The notes: generated by a model not told the origin, from the letters alone. 38,508 nt of DNA from Blastocatellia bacterium (GCA_023265195.1 JAHFUG010000003.1:10210-48717), one strand, 5' to 3'; shown: positions 9,000 to 17,367, counted from the stretch's first letter. Numbers and translations are program-made.

Positions 9000-9348
9000 A
9001 GTTCTTTTCTACCTGATTCCGCGTTTCCAATCAGAAACCAGCTTCCTGTTTAAGCTTCAAAAATAGTTTTTGCAATGATCTGAGTAAACGAAAAGCTCGC
9101 CACGCAGATTAATCTCTGTTTCGGTTGAAGTCAACGCCCATCCCGCGCTCGGGTGTTTAGCGGTAGTGAGCGACTGCATGGGATGTCTAAACGAACTGCC
9201 CGCTTGTCGTCATTTTTCGGTTCATTTCCTAGTTGAGCCCGTGGAGTAATGCGGCAAGCCATCAACTTTCTCGCACGTCCACGGCCGTCCATCGCCACTA
9301 TTGAAATCCTCCGCGGCTCCAAGTGACGCGGCTTTCAAGCCCGAAGGG

Positions 9349-9588
9349 GTCTGGAGTTTGGCCATTTATTCCTCCCCTCCGTAGGAGGGTCATGTTTATA
9401 GTACGTGTGGTGGGACGCTCCGCCCTCCGTAGGAGGGCCATGTGTTCTCTGAAATGGAGGCAGCCTTTATTGTTCGCTTGAAATACAGATGGACATGGCC
9501 CTCCTAACGGAGGGCGGAACATCCCGCCACACTACCATAAACATTGCCCTCCTACGGAGGGCGGAAGAAAAATGGCCAAGCTCCAGAC
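9349..9588. repeat. 240-bp compound inverted repeat built of CCCTCCGTAGGAGGG palindromes
   Basis: Two imperfect arms of about 95 bases (9349-9443 and 9493-9588) are reverse complements and flank a 49-base centre. Both outer ends carry the GTCTGGAG ... GGCCATTT block. Each arm contains two smaller palindromes of the form CCCTCC-GTA-GGAGGG followed by CATGT. The structure could fold into a long hairpin with nested hairpins. There is no open frame of note in the 9000-9785 interval, so this looks like a non-autonomous mobile repeat or folded RNA element. A related shorter palindrome pair is at 38091-38127. Confidence 0.82.
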
Positions 9589-9785
9589 CTCACGGAAGTG
9601 AGGTGTTAATGAGAGCGGCGCACAACCTGAAAGGCCACCGCGCTGCCAATCTGCTCACTGAGGCAAAGCCGCACTTCTGATTGCACCAGATTTGACCTGT
9701 TCTCCTTCGACTCTCTTCTCTCTCTTTGACTAGACTCCGGCGCTATGTTAATTTCACGAACCTGAGTAATCGGATCGGAGGCGCT

Positions 9786-10121
9786 ATGGACATAAGAGAA
9801 CGAGTCGTAAACGGAATCAGCGTGCTGGACATCTCGGGCAAGATAAGCCTTGGTGAGGGCGATTTGCAGATCAAGGACAGAATCAAGGATCTGCTGGCTG
9901 ACGGCCAGCGCCGCATTCTTTTGAATCTCGCCGATGTCAGCTACATGGATTCGGCCGGCTTGGGCTCGCTCATCAGCAGCTACGCCACCGTCAAGCGAGA
10001 GGGCGGGAATTTGAAACTCGTTAACCTGACCAAGCGCGTCAAGGATTTGCTTGTTATTACGAAACTCATCACCGTCTTTGACACATTTGAAGACGAGGCC
10101 TCCGCCGTGGGTAGCTTTTGA
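9786..10121 (+). CDS. STAS-domain anti-sigma factor antagonist
   Basis: This 111-residue single-domain protein of the SpoIIAA/RsbV type is a cytoplasmic switch. It frees a sigma factor, or acts in another partner-switching complex, when its serine is dephosphorylated. The phosphorylatable serine is S56 in YMDSAGLGSL. The rest fits the fold (MDIRERVVNGISVLDISGKI at the start, LVNLTKRVKDLL near 80). The ATG at 9786 follows GGAGG at 6 bases; the longer frame from 9726 is not needed. No RsbW-like kinase or phosphatase gene adjoins it, so its partners must be elsewhere. A loose TTGACT-16-TTAATT promoter at 9726-9753 is possible. Confidence 0.93.
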   Translation: MDIRERVVNGISVLDISGKISLGEGDLQIKDRIKDLLADGQRRILLNLADVSYMDSAGLGSLISSYATVKREGGNLKLVNLTKRVKDLLVITKLITVFDTFEDEASAVGSF

Positions 10122-10142
10122 AAATGACGGACCAACATCTCT

Positions 10143-11240
10143 CTACCGCTGTTGGGACATCAGCGCCTTAACCCGGTCGATGCTCTGCTGTATTGAATGA
10201 TCATTCGAGCCACTGGCCGCGAGGGCCTTTTCGTAGATTCTAAGAGCTTGCTGATATTGTTTGTCGCTCTCGTAGACATAAGCAAGCTCGGACAAAGCTG
10301 GAATCGAACCTGGGATCATCTGAATCGTCATCTCCAGCGCTTCCATCGCCTTTCTCATTTGGCCGCTGCGCGAAAGCGATACGCCGTAATATAGCCACGC
10401 CTGGCCGTCGGAAGGAGTTGCTTTCGCGATCTTCTCGAGTGGCGCGACGGCCTTATCGAATTGACGAGCCCCCATGCAGGCGCGTCCCAAAATGTCAGCG
10501 CTCCTCAGATCGTCCCTTAACGCGGCCAGGCGCTCGCCGGCCGCAACCGCCTCAACCCACGCCGGCTTGGCGGCAGTCTTACCGGCCTTGCGCATGAGAC
10601 TGTTAGCAAGCAACTCGAGCGTGTTGATATCCTCAGGATTGGTTTTGACAGCCTCTTTCAAGGCCGCCGCGGCCCGATCGTCGTCCTCGCGCTTGAAGTA
10701 CATCGCTCCAAGATAATAGTAGTCCGCGCTTGCTTCCTTGCCCTGGTCCCCCGCCCGCGAGCTCGCCGCCAGCAGCGGCGCGGCTTCGTCATAACGCTCG
10801 AGGAAGAAGTATGACCTGCCCAACGCGCGACGCGCGCTGGGATCCACTTCGTGCTTTGACGAAGTAGCGATTTCGATGTAACGGCTGAGCGGCTTCAGAG
10901 CAGGTTCGTATTCCTTCAGCAGGTAGTGAGCGAAACCGATCGTGTACCATGCGCCTTCGATATCCTGCGACGAAGGCGACTGAATCTCGAGCAGATCGAT
11001 GGCGTGAGTCAAGGGAACCTCGACTCCGTTGTATCGCTTGAGCTTGAACCGGCACAGCCCGATGTAATACCAGGCCCCGGCGGCGTCGGGCCGCTCCGTG
11101 GCGATATCTTGAAACTCCGCCAACGCCCGGTCATACTCACCCTTCTTGTAAAGCGAGACTCCACGTTCCCAATCGGCGGCTGATGCGGACACTGCGAGCA
11201 GAATCAGAAATGCGGCGGCGGATCGGATAGCGCGAATCAT
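10143..11240 (-). CDS. Secreted tetratricopeptide-repeat protein
   Basis: This 365-residue protein has a signal peptide (IRSAAAFLILLAVSASA) and about seven to eight TPR units. Visible examples are AWYYIGLCRFKLKRYN, YYLGAMYFKREDDDRAAAAL, AWLYYGVSLSRSGQMRKAME and ALSELAYVYESDKQYQQALR. TPR solenoids serve as protein-interaction scaffolds; no enzyme domain is present. Being secreted, it probably works in the periplasm. It is convergent with the STAS gene (21-base gap), and the space upstream of its start holds a dispersed repeat. The specific partner cannot be inferred. Confidence 0.88.
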   Translation of the reverse strand: MIRAIRSAAAFLILLAVSASAADWERGVSLYKKGEYDRALAEFQDIATERPDAAGAWYYIGLCRFKLKRYNGVEVPLTHAIDLLEIQSPSSQDIEGAWYTIGFAHYLLKEYEPALKPLSRYIEIATSSKHEVDPSARRALGRSYFFLERYDEAAPLLAASSRAGDQGKEASADYYYLGAMYFKREDDDRAAAALKEAVKTNPEDINTLELLANSLMRKAGKTAAKPAWVEAVAAGERLAALRDDLRSADILGRACMGARQFDKAVAPLEKIAKATPSDGQAWLYYGVSLSRSGQMRKAMEALEMTIQMIPGSIPALSELAYVYESDKQYQQALRIYEKALAASGSNDHSIQQSIDRVKALMSQQR

Positions 11241-11303
11241 AAGGTCGAATTATTGCACGGCCCTCAGCAACTGTCGAAGAGAGAAGTCATTGTCTAAGTG
11301 GGC

Positions 11304-11487
11304 TTAAAGGAAATGAGTTCCCTTTTTCGAGGGATGTTCACCGCGGAGGCAAGGGACCGCGGAGATGGACGCAGAGTAGTCTTACTCTACGCGGCTTTCC
11401 GCCACTCCGCGGTGAGGTCCTCACTTCACCGCCGGTCCTCATCTCGTGCTGCCGCATAACTCAAAAACGGGAAGTTATGTTTTTTCA
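11304..11487. repeat. Dispersed ~190-bp MITE-like repeat, copy 1
   Basis: This copy fills most of the gap between two minus-strand genes. It shares an ordered set of blocks with the copies at 20818 and 30061: GAGTTCCCTTTTTCGAGGG, CACCGCGGAG, GGACGCAGAG, CTCCGCGGTGA, TCCTCACTTCACC and CGGGAAGTTA. Its interior folds on itself because CACCGCGG pairs with CCGCGGTG. Confidence 0.85.
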
Positions 11488-11526
11488 ATTCCTACGGTAA
11501 GTTATTCTTTTGCGCCCTCTCTAAGG

Positions 11527-12492
11527 CTAAACGGGCGGGCGGAGCTTGGGTTTGAATATCTGGCGTAAATCGCGTTCCGGCGTCTTCTTCTCCGATTCTC
11601 TTGTAATCGGATCCGCGCCGCGGCTCCGCCGGAAGTTGTACCTAATCAACGCGCGCACGCTGACCGGTTCGCCGTTCCGAATGGCTGGAGTGAACTTGAG
11701 TTGCTTTATGGCCCGAACGGCGGAGCTTTCTAGTCCATAACCCGCCCACCGAATAATCTCGACCTCACCTATAACGCCGTCCGAGCTAAGAACCACCCGC
11801 GCCTCGACGGTAGCGCTCACGTCCGCGCGGTCGGCTTCTTCGGGATAGTCGGGCCTGACTCTGTTCAGAAACTCCGGAGCCTTGAAGCCTTCCCGGCGTG
11901 GAGAGTCCTCATCAGGCATGTCTTCGATTAGTTCGCCCGAGCGCAGCGCCGCTTTTCGCCCACGCGACGATTCCCATTGAACAACCTCATTGATGTAGGT
12001 TGAGAAGCGGGCGCCGAGATCTTTTGCGGCGCTCCCCGACGCGGATTCCGTGCTTGCTGCTTTATCAGCAATAAAGTCAAACAGAACCATCTCCCCGGCG
12101 CGGCCGTCAACGATGAACACGCCAACCAGAGCCTCAACGAAAGAGGCGTTCTCTCGATCGCTCCGGGTTATCAACTCGGCTTTTCCGATTATGAAGAAAT
12201 CGCATCCGACGGCGGAGCCCAGCCGCCTCGCCTCTTCACGGCTCAGGTTTATTGAACCGTCGTAGAGCGCTCCCCTGACCGCCGCCAGGACCTGACCTGG
12301 ATCTATGATCGATATACGCTCGTCACCGGCCAAGGCTTCGGTGATTACGCGCTCAACCGGCGTCTTGGCGTTCCCCGTGAATCCTATTAACGCCACGCGA
12401 GGCGGCTGGTTTGATTGAGTAATCGGTGGGTCAGAACCCAGGCGCCCAGGCGAGAGAAGGAGAAGAAAGAGCAAAGCCCGGAATCGAATCAT
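11527..12492 (-). CDS. CsgG-like N-terminal domain fused to TonB C-terminal domain
   Basis: This 321-residue secreted protein starts with a signal peptide (RFRALLFLLLLSPGRLGSD). Residues about 30-170 resemble the CsgG/curli-assembly alpha/beta fold (PRVALIGFTGNAKTPVERVI, later GSAVGCDFFIIGKAELI). Residues about 210-295 form a TonB C-terminal domain (RPDYPEEADRADVSATVEAR ... VRAIKQLKFTPAIRNGEPV). Normal TonB energy transducers have an N-terminal membrane anchor and a proline-rich bridge. This one lacks both, so it is probably a periplasmic TonB-C fold used for interaction rather than energy transfer. It begins 16 bases after the DUF1648 gene and is likely co-transcribed with it. Confidence 0.78.
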   Translation of the reverse strand: MIRFRALLFLLLLSPGRLGSDPPITQSNQPPRVALIGFTGNAKTPVERVITEALAGDERISIIDPGQVLAAVRGALYDGSINLSREEARRLGSAVGCDFFIIGKAELITRSDRENASFVEALVGVFIVDGRAGEMVLFDFIADKAASTESASGSAAKDLGARFSTYINEVVQWESSRGRKAALRSGELIEDMPDEDSPRREGFKAPEFLNRVRPDYPEEADRADVSATVEARVVLSSDGVIGEVEIIRWAGYGLESSAVRAIKQLKFTPAIRNGEPVSVRALIRYNFRRSRGADPITRESEKKTPERDLRQIFKPKLRPPV

Positions 12493-12508
12493 CTACTCAA
12501 GCTTGCCG

Positions 12509-13606
12509 CTATCTGTTCAAGAACGCAAACAAAACGATTAACGGCAGACCTACTATGTATGCGAGATACAAATAGGCTCTCTTGTTCCCAAAATTCATCG
12601 TGTACCCGATCCCCAGCCGCTTCTCCACAAACAGCGACGGGTCATCAGGGTTGCAGTAAACCAGTCCTCCGCTGTACCAGCGCGCCGCATCCCGGCTGGT
12701 TTCAACGTAGACTCGCCCAGTCGCGTTTTTGAGATCGTGATTGATCTTGAACAGGCGAATGATGTAATACCCCGTTACCGTCACCATTGCCGCGGACGAG
12801 ATCATCGTCGTTATTGTGATCACGCCCTTCATGAATTGGAATTGACTCATCGTCGTGAAGATCATGTTGAGCGACAGGCCGGCAAACATCACCGTGACCG
12901 TTACTCGGATCCAGTCCATCAGCCTCATCGTCGCAATCAAAGATTGTTCTTTGAAATGATAATATTCTTCGGTGTGCTCCGCCGGCAGAGTGATCTTCAC
13001 TTCCATCAAGCCTTGTTTCATCATGAAGAAAAGGCCCTGCATGTATACCGTCATGAAGGGCAACATGAACACCATGCCCACGCTTTTTCGAGCCCAGCCG
13101 TCCGCGTCTCCCCGAAAATTGTAGTGAATGGGAACCCTCGCGGGTATCTCCGGATAGAAATAGATCAAGACGAGGAACGGAGCCACGGCAAGAGCCGCTA
13201 TCGCCACTTCGAAAGGGATCGACGTGTGATCGTGAAACCTCCGCGGCTCCAGCGAAGAAGCGAACCGCTGCTTCTCTTCGGCCATTTCGAACGTCTTCAC
13301 CTGTCTGTAGAAGAGCGCGTAAAAGATGATCCCTGCCGGAAGCAGCAACCAGACAGACGCCATCCTCGCGAGCGTGACCTCCGGCCTATAGAAGGAAACC
13401 AGCGCCGCCAGAACTTCGATCTCAACGAAGGTCATGACCAGCCAGAACCGGTAACGGTGTAGAATTCGCCGGCCCTCGCCCTGGTACACTTCCGGGCTGA
13501 CACGAACGCCGAAGAACGCGTCTTCTCCCTTCATCACGGGCAGCGCCATCAGGCTGATGAGCAGGCCCAGATCGATGATGAAAACAAGAATGAATGCTGC
13601 TGACAT
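12509..13606 (-). CDS. DUF1648/DUF5808-type integral membrane protein
   Basis: This 365-residue protein has about eight membrane helices. Residues near 175-185 contain the DUF1648 hallmark (IPARVPIHYNFRGDADGW). The C-terminal region has the DUF5808-like signature (YCNPDDPSLFVEKRLGIGY ... NFGN), followed by a last helix. Members of this superfamily (SdpI/YdfL-like) often occur beside GntR or ArsR repressors, and a GntR gene lies upstream at 15825-16205. The molecular activity is unknown; related SdpI is an immunity protein. The ATG at 13606 has GGTGGA 5 bases before it. A dispersed repeat and a heptamer tract occupy its leader. Confidence 0.85.
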   Translation of the reverse strand: MSAAFILVFIIDLGLLISLMALPVMKGEDAFFGVRVSPEVYQGEGRRILHRYRFWLVMTFVEIEVLAALVSFYRPEVTLARMASVWLLLPAGIIFYALFYRQVKTFEMAEEKQRFASSLEPRRFHDHTSIPFEVAIAALAVAPFLVLIYFYPEIPARVPIHYNFRGDADGWARKSVGMVFMLPFMTVYMQGLFFMMKQGLMEVKITLPAEHTEEYYHFKEQSLIATMRLMDWIRVTVTVMFAGLSLNMIFTTMSQFQFMKGVITITTMISSAAMVTVTGYYIIRLFKINHDLKNATGRVYVETSRDAARWYSGGLVYCNPDDPSLFVEKRLGIGYTMNFGNKRAYLYLAYIVGLPLIVLFAFLNR

Positions 13607-13620
13607 ATTCCACCCGGCCT

Positions 13621-13689
13621 AACGCGGACTCTAGTCGTTTATGCTGATCGTTACGAGAAGCCTGTTCGCGTTTCCCGCAAGTACCACCC
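13621..13689 (+). repeat. Dispersed ~65-bp repeat, copy 1
   Basis: This stretch matches the reverse complement of 33401-33461 at roughly 80 percent by eye. Shared blocks include CTAGTCG, GATCGTTACGAGAA, TGTTCGCGTTTCCC and GTNCCACC. Both copies are intergenic, and both adjoin further repeats. Confidence 0.75.
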
Positions 13690-13760
13690 CGAGCTCCGAA
13701 CTCCGCACTCCGAACTCCGAACTCCGAACTCCGCACTCCGAACTCCCAACTCCGCACTCC
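13690..13760 (+). repeat. Heptanucleotide tandem repeat (AACTCCG)n
   Basis: About ten consecutive 7-base units alternate between AACTCCG and CACTCCG, with small variants. The tract ends 10 bases before the stop codon of the hydrolase gene and is non-coding. Confidence 0.9.
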
Positions 13761-13769
13761 GCCTCTGCG

Positions 13770-15560
13770 TTACATCTTTTTCGTGTGAGCGACGATCCAA
13801 TCTCCCATCGTCTCGAGCGCTATTGGAGCAATCGTCTCCTCGATCCTTCCATATTCAGCAGGCGATCCGGTAGTGCTCGTTTGAAACAGATGATTCAGCC
13901 CCGGCAGCAACACCGTCTTATAATCCTTGTTGCCGCCCTCAGCCAGCGCCTTTGCTATCTCCGAGAGGTCTTCTTTAGGCGGCACCTGAAGATCGCGTTC
14001 GCCATTCACGGCCAGGACTGGACACTTCACGCTCTTCAACACGGTGCGCGGGTCATAGACCAGGAAATAGCGAAACCAGGGCGACAGCACGGTCTTGAAC
14101 TGGGCGTCGAGCGCGCCGGGACTCCCAATCGCCTTCTTCTGATCCTCAGGCAGTTGCTCCATCAACTTTGAAACGCTTTCTCTCATCCGCTTTTCCGCGA
14201 CGCCGTTGTCTTTCTCTTCCTTGAGTATGGTGAAGATAGCGCGCTGAACCTTCTGGTTCGCCGCGATCGCATCATCGCCGGCTCCTGAAGCCTTCTCGAT
14301 AAGAGCGGATTGGAGATAGAGAATCTCCTCGCCGGTCAGTCCGGTTCCAGCCATCAACACGATGAATGCAATGTCCTTCGATTTAGCCGCCGCCATCGGC
14401 GCGATGATCCCGCCCTCGCTGTGGCCGATCAGACCGATTTGACTCGGGTTGATCTCTTTTCGGCTTTTCAGGAACTCGACGCCCGCCAGAACGTCTCCGG
14501 CGAAGTCCTCGCAGGTTGAACTCATAATGTTGCCCGTCGAGCCTCCAACGCCTCGGTCGTCAACGCGCAGCACCGCAATGCCGCGCCTGGTGAGGTAATC
14601 CGACAGCACTAAGAAAGGCTTGTGACCCATCAGCGCTTCATTGCGATCCTGCGGGCCGGAGCCGGTGATCAGCAGCACGGCGGGAAACGGTCCTTTCTCT
14701 CTCGGCAGGGTTAGGATACCGGCGAGATGAACGCCGTCGGCTTTATTGTTGTAAGCGACTTCTTCTTCATTATACGGATAGGGTTTCTTCGGCTCCTGCG
14801 GCCGCAGGACCGGGGCTAAGGGTTTTGTCGTCCGCTTGAAGGTCAGCGGCAAGCTCAAGGCGCCTTGCTTCCACTCGCCGGTCATCTCCGAGTCGTCCTT
14901 GTTCAGCTTTCCATCGTAAGCCCCTTGGATGATCTTTAACTCGAAGTTAACCGAGTCGTCCTTCTGAACCACCGAGCTTACCGGAATGTCGCCGGCGCCC
15001 TGGTCCGGGCTGTCCATCTTCGCGGTCAGCGCGCCGTCGCTACCCTTCGCCACTTTCAGTATGAGCCGGAGCTTAACGCCGTTGATATCGAGCGTTCCTT
15101 CCCAGTTGCCTTCGACGCCGCGGCTGGCTTGAATACTCGAGGACTCGGCGGGCTTGGCCGGAGGCGCGGAGCCGAGTTGGGCGGAACCCTTTCGTTCGAG
15201 CTTGAACGGAACATTCGCGCCTCCCTGTGATAGCTCACCGATTATCTTGGAACCGTCATCGGAGAGTTTGCCTTTGAAAGCCGGATCGCCCGGAACGCCC
15301 GCCATCGCGAACGCGACGTCCGAGCCTTGAGCCGTAATTCCTGAAAGTGGAAAGTCCTTTAATCCCTGCGGTGGAACCGCGATCGCGCCCTTCCATTTGC
15401 CGTCTTTGTCTTGATCGAGATCGACGATAATCTCGAGATTCATACTTGGAACTTCGATCGCGCCTTCCCAGTGGCCTCGCGCATCCGGCTTCTGAGCCAA
15501 TGCGGACGCCGTGAAAAGAAGAAGCAGCAGCAAAGTTGATACCAACAACTTGATTTTCAT
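13770..15560 (-). CDS. Secreted alpha/beta hydrolase with duplicated N-terminal beta domain
   Basis: This 596-residue secreted enzyme carries a signal peptide (MKIKLLVSTLLLLLLFTASA). Two copies of a beta-rich domain follow, at about 25-125 (GHWEGAIEVPSMNLEIIVDL) and 150-250 (GNWEGTLDINGVKLRLILKV). An alpha/beta hydrolase domain covers about 280-590. The nucleophile sits in GHSEGG, with a likely acid in NGERDLQVPP and the histidine in LPGLNHLFQ. Substrate is unknown; esterase or peptidase activity is plausible. The ATG at 15560 follows GGAGGATCA, so the longer frame to 15620 is rejected. The same N-terminal domain recurs in the caspase-like remnant at 16291-16983, just beyond the GntR gene. 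Confidence 0.9.
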   Translation of the reverse strand: MKIKLLVSTLLLLLLFTASALAQKPDARGHWEGAIEVPSMNLEIIVDLDQDKDGKWKGAIAVPPQGLKDFPLSGITAQGSDVAFAMAGVPGDPAFKGKLSDDGSKIIGELSQGGANVPFKLERKGSAQLGSAPPAKPAESSSIQASRGVEGNWEGTLDINGVKLRLILKVAKGSDGALTAKMDSPDQGAGDIPVSSVVQKDDSVNFELKIIQGAYDGKLNKDDSEMTGEWKQGALSLPLTFKRTTKPLAPVLRPQEPKKPYPYNEEEVAYNNKADGVHLAGILTLPREKGPFPAVLLITGSGPQDRNEALMGHKPFLVLSDYLTRRGIAVLRVDDRGVGGSTGNIMSSTCEDFAGDVLAGVEFLKSRKEINPSQIGLIGHSEGGIIAPMAAAKSKDIAFIVLMAGTGLTGEEILYLQSALIEKASGAGDDAIAANQKVQRAIFTILKEEKDNGVAEKRMRESVSKLMEQLPEDQKKAIGSPGALDAQFKTVLSPWFRYFLVYDPRTVLKSVKCPVLAVNGERDLQVPPKEDLSEIAKALAEGGNKDYKTVLLPGLNHLFQTSTTGSPAEYGRIEETIAPIALETMGDWIVAHTKKM

Positions 15561-15602
15561 TGATCCTCCAATCCTGGTAACGATCCCATATCGAGAGTAC
15601 TG

Positions 15603-15742
15603 GCCCACAAGAAAGCACAAGAGTCGCGTGGTTGCTTGACTTCCCCAAGCCGCATTGGCTACTACGCCAGCGGCCTGCTTCCGGTTCTTCTCTCGTCACT
15701 CCCTTCCATCATTTTGAGGCTCTTGTGCTTCTTTGTGGCTAT
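15603..15742. repeat. Inverted-repeat element, CACAAGAAAGCACAAGAG type
   Basis: The left arm (15603-15622, CCCACAAGAAAGCACAAGAG) is complementary to the right arm (15720-15740, CTCTTGTGCTTCTTTGTGG), with about 100 bases between them. A sister element with diverged sequence is at 17238-17367. It lies in the gap 15561-15824 between the hydrolase and GntR genes, which holds nothing else that I can see. Confidence 0.7.
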
Positions 15743-15824
15743 TTTGTTCCCATGTGACGGCCATCCGGAATATTCCTGACGGCCTCTCGAGTGTATCCAG
15801 AAGTCCGTTCGGAGCATGGCTGAT

Positions 15825-16205
15825 TCACCTCGTTCCTTTCAGCAGCGCCTTCAATTCATCGGCAACGATGCTCAAGATTCTCGTTTTCGGCAGTCCGGCC
15901 AGCACCAACTGAGTCAGCGCCGCTCGAAGCGGCTTGCGCAATTCATCATCCCCGGTGTTATTCGAGATCTTCGAGGCGACTACCGCCCCAGACCCGTGCC
16001 TGACGGTGATGAGCCCTTCGTTCTGCAATTCTCTATAAGCGGTGGCGATAGTATTGAGGTTGACGCCGAGATCGGCGGCAAGCTGCCTGACCGGCGGAAG
16101 CTGCTCACCCTCTTCGAGCGACCCGCCCGCGATCAGGGCTTTTATCTCATCGACCACCTGCTGATAAATAGGCCGCCTGTCATCTTGGTCCACAGTTATA
16201 AACAT
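15825..16205 (-). CDS. YtrA-subfamily GntR transcriptional regulator
   Basis: This 126-residue protein has a winged helix at about 10-75 (PIYQQVVDEIKALIAGGSL, then LPPVRQLAADLGVNLNTIAT). A short C-terminal helical extension replaces the usual large effector domain, which marks the YtrA subfamily. Such proteins commonly repress their own operon and membrane-protein genes. The ATG at 16205 has GGAAGAG upstream; the extra 15 residues of the longer frame would read through the operator and are rejected. A perfect palindrome overlaps its promoter at 16233-16256. The hydrolase and DUF1648 membrane protein lie downstream on the same strand and are plausible targets, but repeat-filled gaps of 160-260 bases separate them. 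Confidence 0.93.
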   Translation of the reverse strand: MFITVDQDDRRPIYQQVVDEIKALIAGGSLEEGEQLPPVRQLAADLGVNLNTIATAYRELQNEGLITVRHGSGAVVASKISNNTGDDELRKPLRAALTQLVLAGLPKTRILSIVADELKALLKGTR

Positions 16206-16232
16206 CGCTCTTCCCAGTACGAAGAAAAGGTG

Positions 16233-16269
16233 TCTAGTGTTTCTATACACTAGACAATTTCGATGTCAA
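16233..16269 (-). promoter_or_regulatory. Promoter with palindromic operator for the GntR gene
   Basis: On the minus strand TTGACA (16269-16264) stands 15-17 bases before an A/T-rich -10 candidate (TATAGA/TAGAAA). A perfect 9+9 palindrome, GTCTAGTGT-TTCTAT-ACACTAGAC (16233-16256), covers the -10 region. Its position, length and spacing are as expected for a dimeric YtrA-type repressor, so autoregulation is likely. This is inferred from sequence only. Confidence 0.82.
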
Positions 16270-16290
16270 CGAAAAGAAAAGACACTCAAC

Positions 16291-16983
16291 TCGGTGGCAA
16301 GTGATGGGACAGGAAGCAACGGGCTGTATACACAGGAGCTGTTAAAGTACATTCAACTGCCGGATTTGAGCATCGAGCAAGTCTTCAAGCAGGTGCGTAT
16401 TGCCGTGCGGAGCCAGACTCAGAGCAAGCAGATACCCTGGGAGTCATCTTCACTTGAAGGCGATTTTTATTTCTCTGTTCCGGCATCAGCCTCAAGTGGG
16501 ACAATGAATAACCCGCCAGCTACGGTTGACCCGGCGCCTGCTGAGTTGAGCTTTTGGGAAACAATAAAGAACAGTAACAATCGAGACGATTTTAAGGCGT
16601 ACCTAAGGGAATACCCAAATGGCAGATTTGCTTCATTGGCCAAAATACGGGCTAATCCCGACCCACAGCAGCTAGCGGCCGAGTTACAGGGAAAATGGGA
16701 AGGTGTCCTTAAACCTGCGGATAATCTTTCGCTAAGGGTCGTTCTTAGAATATCTAAAACTACTGATGGCCGGTACATTGGTCGATTGATTAGCCCTGAC
16801 CAGGATTCCAATGAGTTTTCCATAGACAAGTTGACGCTTACCAATAGAGTCCTACGCTTGGAGATAAAAACAATAGATTCTGTCTACGAAGGTAGGATTA
16901 ACGAAGCTGGCACTGAAATATCCGGCAACTGGAAACAAGCAGGTCAATCTTGGCCTTTAATATTTAGACGGGCGACCCAATAA
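16291..16983 (+). pseudogene. 5'-truncated caspase-like (C14 family) gene with C-terminal beta domain
   Basis: The frame opens abruptly inside what looks like the end of a caspase p20-type domain (VASDGTGSNGLYTQELLKYI, then FKQVRIAVRSQTQSKQIPWE). The catalytic His and Cys regions that should lie upstream are absent. The linker motif FWETIKNSNNRDDFKAYL ... YPNGRFASLA is usual after such domains. The last ~100 residues (GKWEGVLKPADNLSLRVVLR ... AGTEISGNWKQAGQSWPLIF) match the N-terminal domains of the hydrolase at 13770-15560. No ribosome site or sensible start is seen. The A/T-richer codon use differs from its neighbours, suggesting a separate origin. I read it as a decapitated remnant; expression from a cryptic start cannot be excluded. 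Confidence 0.8.
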
Positions 16984-17237
16984 GACATGATAAGAAAAAT
17001 GATGGAATGATAGACATCCGTTTGAATCTCTACGAATATGGTGCGGCGGTGAAACTCGCTCCGTCGATGTTGCCCGCGTTGGCGTTGCCAACAGTCATAC
17101 GGAGCGCCCAACTCAAAAGCATAAGGAACCATAGGCCACTTAGCGAAACAACCTTGCAAAAACATTTTCGATATTTCAAGCGGCCAACGCAAAGCCCAAA
17201 AGCTGGCCGCGACTAGTGGTGCGTGGCGGAAGTTTTA

Positions 17238-17367
17238 TGGCCACAAAAAGGCGCAGAAGTCACAGAGACGAGAAAACAGACGGCACACCCCGGTTGGCCC
17301 CTGCTTTCGTAGCTTGGGCCACTTGCCATTCCCTTCCGTCTTGTGATTCTGTGCATCTTTGTGGCAG
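17238..17367. repeat. Inverted-repeat element, GGCCACAAAAAGGCGCAGAAG type
   Basis: The left arm at 17238-17267 (CCACAAAAAGGCGCAGAAG, CACAGA) is complementary, with mismatches, to the right arm at 17340-17367 (TGATTCTGTGCATC, TTTGTGGC). It resembles the element at 15603-15742. It lies in the 416-base gap 16984-17399, where I see no gene. Confidence 0.7.

Noticed and set aside
12737-13462. 241-codon plus-strand frame rich in His and Arg
   Set aside because: It is antisense to the DUF1648 membrane protein; the composition is that expected from hydrophobic codons read backwards.
16944-17192. 82-codon minus-strand frame after the caspase remnant
   Set aside because: It has no ribosome site, no conserved motif and overlaps the end of the remnant.
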